Source of the DNA: Mesostigma viride
Taxonomy: Eukaryota > Streptophyta > Mesostigmatophyceae > Mesostigmatales > Mesostigmataceae
Direction of reading: 5' to 3'
DNA: 25,000 bases
NCBI GenBank assembly: GCA_009746045.1
Contig: RPFO01000131.1
Span: 1,190,966 to 1,215,965 of the forward strand
Shown here: in pieces, positions 11,960-23,400 of the stretch
How positions within the stretch are numbered: position 1 is the first letter of the stretch
Layout: each line of letters opens with the position of its first letter
The notes under the pieces: model-generated
Told to the model about the DNA's origin: nothing
Seen by the model: only the letters and a program-made list of their open reading frames with translations
Database searches by the model: none
Position numbers and translations under genes: made by a program

Positions 11960-14457
11960 CTACCCACCGCGCCCTACCATGCCACACAGCAGCTTAGCAC
12001 ATAAGCAGTTCATTTCGAAATACAGGCGAACCAATACAGCACATGCAGGTGGGGCTTGCGAAAACTAGCGGCCTGATATTACCGTACATGAACATGTTAC
12101 TAGAAGAACATATCCTGAGTGATAACAGCAACAATAATAATAATAATAGTAATGACGAAGTGCAGGGCTCTTGTTCCATTTCATTTTAAAGAACAAGATC
12201 CGAAGTACCGAAACTACGTTCCGAACACCACGACTGCATATGGCATTCAAGCATGACCCGGGCCATCTTCGCACAAGCCCCCGCACGCACTTGCTCGCAC
12301 GCCGTACGCGATCGCCCCGCCGCCGATCACCAGCGCGCACGCGCACAGCCCCAGCAGGTGCCGCAGGGGGATGTGGAACTCATTCTCCGCCCAGCGGGAG
12401 AACAAGTACACGCCCACGATCACGGCGACCACCACGCCCAGGAGGGCGAGCGCGACGCCCCAGCTGGCCAGCGGGCCGGCCACGAATGCGGTGGCGGTGA
12501 CCAGCACTAAGCCGGAGCCAGTGAGCAGCTTCATGCGCAGCGAGCGCGTCCACTTGTCGTCGTACCAGGTGTACAGGCCAGACGCCAGGAGAACAAACGC
12601 GGGAATGAGGGGCAAGGGGAGGAAGGCGACGAGGTAGTCGGTGTCCGAGGGGGGGTCGGGCCGCCGATGGTTTCGGACGCCGAGGTACACACCGCAGCTC
12701 CAGCCACCCAGGATGACTGGTGGGGGGTAGAGGGGGGGAAGTGGGGAGGGAGCGCATGCGAGGGGAGATGGAAACAGGATGATGAATGCGGTGTTGGAGG
12801 GCAAGGGACGATTCAACCACGAGACAGAGGACCATAGGTTTCGAACCAAGATAAGAAAACAAAGCTGAGGGAGACGGATTGGACGTTGCGTCATGGCCGT
12901 GCTCACGAGAGCAAGAAAGTCTTGCCGGTGGTGTGATGACATGACCTGGCATGCTGCTCACCAACAACCGTCACGTGAGGGCAGCACCCTCGCGTCAACA
13001 TCAGCCAACTGGGAAGATGCTGGATCATCCCAATTTCCAAGGCAGCAGATTGTAGAGCAGAACCAACGTTCTGGCCTTTCCGCATGACCTCATAACACTC
13101 CAGCCAGACACCAAGGATAAAGCCAGGGCCGCTCTTCAGCCGCACTTTCAGCCTGGGCTCTAGGGCATGGGCATTCAAGTTCAGGGCTCAGGGACTAAAC
13201 AGCCCGTGTAGCGAGCGGATGGCAGGTGGGGGGATGGCAGGCGGGGGGATGGCAGGCAAGGGAATGGCAGGTGGAATCTACTGGGTGGCTTGTGCCAAGA
13301 AACGCGAGGACAGCGAGCGCACGTACCCAGGCTGCACACGGTGGCGGCGATGGCTGACGCGCGCACGCGGAATGTCTGGAACCAGGACACTAGCGGGACG
13401 ACCAGCATAAACACGATGCCGATACACGCCGAGAGCGTCCACCCAAAGAAAGCGTTGCCCTCATAAATGCTGTCCCCGTCACCCTCCGACTCCGGCGCGA
13501 CAGGGGCAGGGGGCTCCCCAGGGGAACCCTGGGTATCCTCCACGGTGCCGTTGGCGATGTCATAGAGGGTCGGTTCGTCACTGCCACCAAGCGGGAGCTC
13601 TGAAATGATGGGGTCCTCCAACTGGATCGTGCCCTGGGAGGAGGTAGGTGATTGCACGGAAAATCGCCCCCGCGACTCATCGCCCCCCCCCTCCCCAGCC
13701 GATCCATCGACACCTTGCCCTGCGTTGTCGGTAATGTGAACGCCTTCCTTTGAATTGTAAACCACATCCCCTGGCTCATCCGTGATGGCAGGTCCCGCAG
13801 TCACGTTGACAGCATAAGGCGGCGGGACCGCCACCGCTTGTGTTATTTCCTTGAGCTGCCGCCTCTGGCCGCTGGAGGCTGCACCTACCCCTGTAATGTT
13901 ACTAGTGCTGCCGACCGCGCCATTAGTGCTGCTGCTATATGTGCCATTACTACTGCTGCTATTTGTGCCATCGCTACTGCTGTTATTCGTGCCATTGCTG
14001 CTACTGACCCACATGCTCGTCGTGTTCGTGGTGTCCCCGCTACCGTCCACCGCGCTGGTGGTGTTCCGGTTGTGCTGCTTGACCTTGCCCAGGTTGTTGT
14101 CAACCAATCGAATGCTCTTGAGGTTCACCAGGCCACCGATGGCGGCGATGGACACGACCGCCACCAAGAGTGATACCGCCATCAGCAGCCGCTGCGGGGA
14201 GAGGGTGGGTTGCGGGTGCGTGAATAATGGAAGAGACCGGGTGGTCGGTGCGTGACGGGGTGGTGGGTGCGTGCCCAATGGCGGAGAGGCATTAAGGGAG
14301 AGCACATCCGGTCCATTCGGTCGGAATGACGGCGTGAGCGGTATGTCGATAAGAAGAGAAAAACAGGGAACCGACGGTCAGCGCGCACACGCACAGTTGA
14401 TGCACAAGATTGATGAGCAATAGCTATGTTGAGCTGCACGCCGTATAATCATATGTT

Positions 14458-14495
<38 letters not shown>

Positions 14496-17400
14496 GTGCA
14501 TGTGTGTGTCTGATCTTGCCACCTTCAGCAAACGGTTGCCCTACCAGCGGCGGCATGGATGTGGTTCCTGCATGAGTCCATACTGTGACGACATCGTAAC
14601 AATATAACATCCCCCCTTCCCCCTTTCCCCCCTTCCCCTTCCCCCTTTCCCCCCTCCTCCCCTTCCCCCTTCCCCCTTCCCCCTTCTCCCCCTCCCCTCC
14701 TCCCCTCCTCGAAACATCCGCAGTCACACCTCCACCACCCTATACCCGCGCCCCCGGCCATGGATCCCCACCACGCGTCGCCGCCCACCTGCATGCGCGT
14801 GGACATGCGCAGGATGAACATGTTGCTGTGTGCCGTCACGCCGCGGGAGCGGACGCGCGCGGTGCGGGGGGAGGGCGTGACGTTGCGCAGCCGGTACCCG
14901 TTGTTCACCCAGATGGGGACCGCCACAGAGAGGGAGATGCCCAGGGGGGGGAGCGCGATGGCCAGGGCGAAGATGGTGCGCGACCCGGTCAGGTAGCTCA
15001 TGAAGATGCCAAAGGAGAGCACGAGCACCGCCGTGAGGATGCCCAGCTGCAGGGGGCAGGGGGGGGGGAGGGCCGGGGGGGAAGGAGGGGCAAGAGGGGC
15101 AAGAAGGGCCAAGGAAGGGCCAAGGAAGGGCAAGGGAAGGGCAAGGGAAGGGCAAAGGAAGGGCGAAGAGGGGGGAAGGTGGGGGGGAAACAGAGGGAGA
15201 AAGGGAGGGGGTAGACGGAATATGTTGTTGGTAGGATGCGAGCGAAAAGCACCGGCAAGCCTGGGTTATGGTTGGGACTCTATGCCAGCCAAGCTCTTCC
15301 CCCCCGTGACAGGCTCCCCCTTCGCTGGGCATAGCTTGAAGATCATGGGGATGCAAGTGCCCTGGTGCACCTAGAGCAAGGGTCCTTTACATCCCCACCC
15401 TTGCAGGAAGTAGCTTAGGATGTATGATAGGCCATATGCCCCCTCTCAAGGGCTATGTGCTACATATACTCCCAACGGAGTTATGTTACAATTCAATTCA
15501 ATTCAATTCTATGCCAGCGCAGGAGTGTATCGCAGCAGGCATCACAATAGGTCCATACACCGACTCATCAAACCCTGTGCCTATGCACCCAAACCACGAT
15601 GCAACCACTCACAGCTTGCGGCAAAGTGTCCCAACCAGCCGCGCCTCCCCCTTTCCGCAGCCGCTCACCCAAACCGGCAGCACCAACGCCTTGTGCGGTC
15701 ACTCATCCAAACCAGCGGCACCAACACCTTGTGCGGCCATTCATCCAAACCAGCGGCACCAACACCTTGTGCGGCCACTCATCCAAACCAGCGGCACCAA
15801 CGCCTTGTGCGGTCACTCATCCAAACCAGCGGCACCAACACCTTGTGCGGCCACTCATCCAAACCAGCGGCACCAACGCCTTGTGCGGTCACTCATCCAA
15901 ACCAGCGGCACCAACACCTTGTGCGGCCACTCATCCAAACCAGCGGCACCAACACCTTGTGCGGCCACTCATCCAAACCAGCGGCACCAACACCTTGTGC
16001 GGCCACTCATCCAAACCAGCGGCACCAACACCTTGTGCGGCCACTCATCCAAACCAGCGGCACCAACACCTTGTGCGGCCACTCATCCAAACCAGCGGCA
16101 CCAACACCTTGTGCGGCCACTCATCCAAACCAGCGGCACCAACACCTTGTGCGGCCACTCATCCAAACCAGCGGCACCAACACCTTGTGCGGCCACTCAC
16201 CTGAATATGGGGCCGCGCGTAGCTCATGTGGGGCCATCCAACCCTACATGGGACGACTGACGCAGCCCGCCTGCCTATTTGCGGCCACTGACCCAAACGT
16301 GAGACTACACACCCCAACCAGCAGCACCAACCAGTTCCCGACTGTGCAGCAAGTCACCTGTATGTGTGGCCACTGTCCCAAACCGTGAGACTTTGCATCC
16401 AGACTAGCAACATTGACATATTCCCGATCGTGTGGCCACTCACCCGTATGTGGGACCACGCGTAGCTCATGTGGTACATGAAGCTGCGCACATACGCAAA
16501 CAGCAGCGCGAGCACGAGCGGGACCATTACGGCCGCGACGCCAAACAGCCACTGCGGGTGCGCCGCGGTGACGAGCACGACCGTGCTGGGCGGCCAGTGC
16601 TGCACGAGGAAGATCTCCAGCGCAAAGAAGCCCGTCAGCCACGCCCAGAGCTTGAGCGCTCCACGGAAGGCAGCACGCACCCAGCGCAGCGCCCAGTGCT
16701 CGTGGGGGGACGGCGTGACGGCCGCCGGTTCCACCTCGGCGGTGCCCAAGGGGCCGGTCAGCGCGCGCTTGCTGCATGGGGGAGGACATGGGGTTTTAGT
16801 GCACGGCAGATGCACCCAAGGGGGAGGCGTGCGTCGTGTAAGCACCTGCCTCAGTTGGGAGGACAGGGAGCAAGGTGTCTTGTGTGCGTGTGTGAGTGAG
16901 AGTGTGTGTGCAAGCGCGTGCGCGCATGCATGCGTGTGTGCGCATGTGTGTGTGCGTGTGTGCGATTTTTTTTGCGTCTGTGTGGGTGGAACAGGGGATT
17001 AACGGGGCGGTGCATGCGACATGGCACGGTGCCACGAGCTAGCGGCTAGGTGGGACCCCGCCAGCACATACAGACACCCATCCAAGGGCCGTCTTTCTTT
17101 TACCTTTCTTCCGTCGGCACTCCTCTCCCATTAAACAACACGTGACTGCGTCGCGTGGATGCCAGCAAAGGAACCTCGTATCAGCGCGTCTCGAGCAAAA
17201 AGCTAATGAAGGCCGGGGCAAGGCACAAAAATAGACTTTCCTTAGATATGGGGGGGGGTAAAGGGGAAAGAAGATGCAAAGGAGGAAGACTCTTGGACAT
17301 CCTCCTTTGATGAAGTTGCATCTGGGGACTCCTTGAAAACCCGGCTGCATGGCACAAGCAACGGCCCATACACAACAACAAGACCATACCCTCCGGGACC

Positions 17401-20400
17401 GTAGGAACTGATACCCGTACGATACCAGCCAACGACCCGTTTGCAAGGCAGCCACGGTCTCATTCCCTTCCGGCGCAGGGAGGATCCCTGCAACTGGCTA
17501 GGCCACAATTCTATCGCAGAAAAATTTGGGCTCCCATTCCCAGCCTGGCCCGATTCACGTACCTGACACTCTTGAGTGGTCCGCGCGCCGTGACTTGATC
17601 CACCGCGTCCATCCCCTCCGCCGCAGGCCTTGCCACCCCGAACCGTGACAAACCCTCCCCCCCTACAGACCCCTCCCCTCCCCTCGACGAACCCTCTCCC
17701 CCCTTCATCGACCCTTCTCCCCCCCGCACAGATCCCTCCCCTGCGCCCGCGTCTACTGACAAGCGCCTCACGGCGAGCGACTGCCGCCGGCCGCTGGCCC
17801 TACCGGCGGCTGCGCGGTCACTATAGCGCAGCTGCATTACAGTATCGGCGAGGGCGGCGCGGCGCTCGGCGAGAGGGTCTCGCGCCGGGTACTGGATGTG
17901 CGCACGGTAGCATAAGAGGACGAGCGAGAAGACCGCATATACAATGCAGTGGCCCAGGAACCTGTTGGACCGATGAAAGGGGGGGTGGGGGTAGGGGAGA
18001 GAGTGGGGGGCACCAAAGGCAGAAGCCGCGTTATGTTTTGTGTTGTTCCAGGAACCTGCGGCCATGGAGTTGTTTTGGTTGTTTTGGTGGGGGTGAGAGG
18101 CTTCTTGTGGCCGTTGCGGGGGTCAAGGTGGCTTTGTAGCCCGGATTGTGTAAAGGAGAAGGTTGGGGGGAACGGGGGGGGGGGGGGAAGGAGAGTTGTA
18201 GGCGGCGGCAGCCATGGTGCGGTGAGTGGCAGGAGGGGAGTATGCGCGATCATGCCTGCATGATCGCACCTGCGAGATCGTGAAAGAGAAGAGGCGTGAG
18301 GATTGAATGATGTGACATGACTGCACAGGACAGAAGGCCAAAAAAGGGAGGGACGAACTAGGGAGGAAAATGGAAACCTTGTGACAGGGAGGACAAACGC
18401 GATTGAAAATTTTCCGTCGAGCTTTGCCTACATACGAGCTCGCATTCTTTTGTCAGGTGTCTGCACGCGCTCGTGGGAGGCGCAGGCCCCCATCCCATCA
18501 AGCTTCCGTCAGCTGTATCAAGCTGGCGTGTCATGATAATGGCTCAATCACACCTGGGGCATCGGTGCATGCAAGCACATTCGATAGCAGAATGTGCATC
18601 TTCCCACCGACATCAGGTGCTCACACAACCCTCCCATACCCGCATGCCGTCATTAATCCTGGAACTCGCACCTCACACGCACACGCTCACGCTCACCTCC
18701 ATTGGTGCCAGCACAAAACCTCGCATGCGCACAACTGCCCCTCATCGTGCCTGCATGCCAGCACCCATCCACATCTGCCATCCGCCAACCATCCCCTACA
18801 TCGTGTGCCAGCCCCTAATCCCCTTAAGCCGGCATCCGCTCTTGTCCAGTATGGCAAGCCGGCACACCATGGGGTGGTGGAGAATGAGCCCATGGTGTCT
18901 TGTGGCATGCAAGCTACGCTGTTCCGGTGACAGCGCATGCGGTTTATCAGGAGAGAGCTTTTCTCTAGGGTGATCAGGAGCAGGCCAGAGTGACAAGGCG
19001 CGTAATCCCTTCGCTTTTGCCAGCACGCGCCCGTTCAGCAGTATCCGCTTGACCATTTAGTCCAACAGACTTAACATGGGGGAATTCCCCCATGTCTTCA
19101 TGCTGCATCTTCCCCCTCAGCAAGAAACATCATCCCCTGCTGCAATCCCCCACCCCCTCACCAGTAACGTGTCCCGAACGAGAGGGGTGACCCGTAACGT
19201 ACGCTACCAACCCCCGTCCTCTGCTGCCATTCCTCGCCCCCTCACCCGCGTGATGCCGGCATCTGCCCCCTCACCAGTAACGTGTCCCGAACGAGATGAG
19301 TGCTGCCCGCACGATGCATGCGATAACGGCGAGCGTGAGGGGCGTATTGATGAGCACGCAGCTCCACACGAGCGCGACCAGCAGCAGGTCTGGGGTGGGG
19401 TGGGGTGGGGGAGGATTGAAGGGTGGGGGTGGGGGTTGCGGAAAGGGGGGGGGGGGGGGGGGCAAACACCCATGCCGATGAGGGCTTGAGGCGCGCTCAC
19501 ACGTGCATGCATGAGCGTAAGCAAACAAACAAGCAAAGAAGCATAGAAAGAAACGCACAAACAGGCAGGCAGATGGGCAGGCAGGCACACGCGTCAGGTC
19601 CCTCAAACACAAGAGAGCCCGGCATCCCGTCTGTCACGAAGAACATGCCCAAGCCACCACCCACACATGGCTGCAACATACACACATTACATACACGCAA
19701 ACAAAGAAACATATGGATGGAGATAGGCGCACGCGCTTCTATCAGGTAACGAAAGAGATACACTTGCGAGCGCCAAGGTGACAACCCACGATCCAATAAC
19801 GTTGTGCACCCGTGAGCACCAGAACAGTGCACCCATACAAGCGATACATGTCCCACCTCCATTACCCACCCATGTCCCAGGAGGATACGGTGCATGCGCA
19901 AACCTATCGCTAGCACACTGTTGAGCATATGATATATGCATGTGATAAATATCCAATGATGAGTGGGGACCATGAATATAATTTTTTAAAAAAATTCCAA
20001 CCACTTGGGGGGGGTGGGGGGGGTCCCCCAGCATGTGCCCGTTATGAGCTAAAAATAGAAAAAGACGCTATTTATGGCCAATTTTCCCTAGGGCCATGGG
20101 CAAACCAAATGTGACCAAATCATACATTCCCATAACAACCCCACCCTTCCTGAAAGTTCTGGCTACTCAGGACTGCAAAATACGAGTTTTTTTACACATC
20201 GAAGTATTATAACGAAAACGCACGTACTTCTTGGTGCCTAAAAAAATAAATCAAATCATAGACACATCCAACTGGGTCAAATATTATGATAAAAAATTGC
20301 CCAGGATGGGAATTTCACAGCCCTGTATTTTCAGCTCATTCTGACCACGTTTACTCGCGTTGAAATATGGTCACGTGCAAAACAAAAATGACACGTAAAA

Positions 20401-23400
20401 GCAGTTTTCAGCACAAACACCACTCCAAAGACACCCTTGCCCAACACAAACTCGGCCAAAACAAGTGTAATCGATTGAGCTTACCACCAGATTACAGGTC
20501 ATTCTGACCTAGTTTGCCCATATTACAACATCTTATAGCTGCCTCCCTGCATGCCTGGTACACCAAATATTTTGACATGGTATTGGCTCCCGGTTCGAAC
20601 ACATTTCGGCCTTCATTTCGTTGTTAAAATCCGCCGAAGCTATTTCAGGTCCGGTGCGCTTGCCGCTGGCCTGGTGCTCGGCAGCCCTGCAGTGGTTAAA
20701 TTTGTGCACCTCCGGTTTTTCTCACGCTTTGCACTAGTTTCACCTTTTGGGTCGTTTGGCACCGGAGGTAGAGACACGGCTCTGGTTCCAGCGCGGCACA
20801 GCCTTTTTTGTCTGGCCGCAGATTTCGGTCTTTTTTCCAGTGCGCTTCGCGCTCATGGGTAGACTTGTGAGCGTGCGGGTCGTCTGAGTCGACAACGTGA
20901 CCTCCACAACGGCATCTCTCTTGGTGTTCGGCTTGACTATTTGTTGACTCGCCTATCCCGCATTTGGGGGAAGGGGGGGGGGACTGCGCCCCCTGCTGCA
21001 CTTCGTCCCAGGCGGTCCATTGTTGGTCACCTCATTTTTCCATGTCCAAGGCGTCTTCTTCTATCGCCTGAAATTTTTTTTTCTTTTTTTCGCGTGTGTG
21101 TGATTTTCCGTCGCGGCTCGGTACTGGAATGCGGACCGGCACTCCACAACGCCTTCAGTTTTTTTTTCCTTCACGTTTGCTTAACATCGCACCTGCCCGC
21201 GTACCGGCTGGGCCCTTGGCTGTTCCGCAACGTGCTCTTTTGAACTGCTGTGCAATGTGGCGCAACGTGAAACGAAGGAGCTCAAGCGGCTGACCCTTAT
21301 CAACACCATGAACAATGTCCTTACCTTCGATGGGACTTCCAGACCAGCCAAATTTGATCCTGCCATACAACTCGGCCAGCTGAAATGGCGGCCTTAGCTC
21401 TAGGCAAAGATGACAGCCACCATCAGGTGCAACGGACTTTGTGATCCGGCTGCTCAAATTAAATTATAAATTATAACATGACTCCGTGGGGAGACCATGT
21501 AGCTGCCCAAGTGGTGGCGGGATGCACACACAACATGTTGACGCCCTAACTTTTGGTCCCGAGACCCCGGTACAGATAAATGGGACCGTGGACGCCAGTA
21601 TACCTGAGCGGCTTATTAATAACGTATCATGCTAACGGACCAAACAACACTGTCGAGTTTAGGCGCAACACTACACAAAACGTAGCGCGCCACAGCAGCA
21701 AAACACCAACATATAACAAGCATGACCAACGCAAGTGTAAGGTACTGATTAATACTTCATCGACCTGAAGTGATTAATGTAAATTACATTGCCCATTACA
21801 TCGCCCATAGTATAAACGTGGGCACGCAGTCGAGGACGCCTAAATCCAACCGACTATCAGGAAATCGTAGCTACCAGCGGCAACCATTGTCCCTAGTGTT
21901 TTGTATAAAATGCCATCGATGGAAAATCATCAAGTTGATTGTAGATGCCGTAGTAACGGAAAATGTCATAGCGGCATGACTAGGACAATGTCTAAGTGAT
22001 GGAACCGGCTGGTCGAAGGCCAGCCAGAAAGGTTGCCACTAGGGCGCCCGTGGGAAAGGTCGAAATAGAACAGTGTAGCCACAGCCGCGATGATAGTCGC
22101 CAAATTTGTCACACATATTGCGTCTATACAATCACGCAGGAGGCGTCACAGGCGAACCGGTAAGTCAAGTAACCCGTGTGTATCCTGACAAGGGACACCA
22201 TAAGCACATTCTTAAGTTTGCCCCCTGCATTTGGGGCAGAACCACGTAAAACAAATGCTGGATGCTTGAAGAAAACCACCACCAACTCTTTAACCATTCT
22301 GAGCAGGTATGACCGCTTGCGGGAGTCACTCATAGCTAACAGCAACTAGTGATGCTAATAGATCAAACGGGCATCCTTTATGGTCATAAGCACATAGCCC
22401 TTGCCATCTAGGAAGCCCAATCCATGTCTAATGGAAGCGAACAGGTGGGCAGGAGATAAGTAACATATGCTCACCTTCCCTACAACTTCACCTTGTTTTC
22501 CGGCAGGCTGAAGAGCCAAGATGGGTGTTTACGAGCTCGCCAGCTCCTTGCAACGGTGATGCCGCTCCCACGCAGCTAGGGTCCTTGACTACGCAATATA
22601 GAATGTCTACCATGTGGAAACCTCCATAAGGCAAGCGTAGCAAAGCCAGATAACTGCCCGATAGATCCTTGCTAGCTTTAAAAAGCATGGCATACTCAGC
22701 GGAAGGCAAACCATTGAAAGCTGAGGAACATCTGGTAGCGCAACTGCAACAAGTGGCGAACAAAATAGCAGGAATAACCAGGAAATGGCGGCAAAAGCTT
22801 CATGCCAGGAACATATAGAGCGCCAGCACATTGGGCGGTGACATGAGGCAAAAGAACTTAACATGGCCGGCATTCATTCATACTCAGACGCGCAAGAAAA
22901 GCCAGTCATCCATGGATGGCTTAGATGCGGATCGCACAGGCCTGAACGATATCATTTAAGAAATGATGGGAAAATGCCGGAATGGAAGCTGCTTAGGTTA
23001 TTTTCATTGCTGACATTACTAAACGCTTCTTCCTACATCAGTATAACCCACGAGTCTTAAACTCTACCGACGCAGGCACACATTCTGAATGATTTATCGC
23101 GGCCAGATTTTTGGATAAGACCCCCGTGCAAATCTGCATCAAGAAAGGCAGCGATTTTCCAAATAATGCATGTTTGGCAATGAAACATTATAACATAAGA
23201 TCCATTTCAACCACCGGCATAATTTTTCCGCAGGTCGCTAGCCCGATTAGGCAGTTTTCTATGGAACGGATGATGCCATGGCCACCTCCGCCCGAGGTGC
23301 ACCACAATTTCACTGTCCGGGGGTACCGACGGTACCGGCGCGAATTTTTTGGCGTAAAAAAGTCAGGTGTGTCTCATCCCCTTAAGGAAATCGCATCCAT

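Larger units (their letters stand above)
14192..14788 (-). other. Intron between E6 and E7
   Basis: 597 bp holding a TG microsatellite (14456-14514) and a homopyrimidine run on the + strand (14608-14711), which is homopurine in the pre-mRNA. No gene is seen. Confidence 0.85.
15047..16443 (-). other. Intron between E5 and E6, with the 38-bp array
   Basis: 1.4 kb. From right to left: a segment of donor-like fragments (16260-16440), a second copy of the E5 donor junction (16191-16231), the 38-bp array (15657-16200), an attca pentamer run (15490-15509), and a G-rich array beside the E6 acceptor (15048-15210). Confidence 0.85.

Noticed and set aside
12171-12637. + strand open frames opposite E8
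   Set aside because: GC-rich antisense shadow of a well-supported exon with conserved membrane helices.
15657-16200. Regularly repeated units resembling a CRISPR array
   Set aside because: The whole 38-bp unit is repeated with no variable spacers, and it lies in an intron of a eukaryotic gene.
15420-16388. Three overlapping long + strand open frames of up to 322 codons
   Set aside because: They are the 38-bp array read in three frames. The unit lacks stops and its length is not a multiple of 3, so the same peptide blocks cycle through the frames.
18245-18266. Short perfect-looking hairpin gcgatcatgc/gcatgatcgc as a terminator or RNA element
   Set aside because: It is intronic, isolated and without conserved context. 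A short palindrome alone does not support a call.
20551-21243. Possible transposon proteins in + strand frames
   Set aside because: No reverse transcriptase, integrase or transposase motif, no terminal repeats and no target duplication could be seen.
22488-22763. Minus-strand 91-codon open frame in the large intron as an extra exon or nested gene
   Set aside because: E2 and E3 already join in phase and match contiguous plant DEK1 sequence. The frame resembles no family I know.
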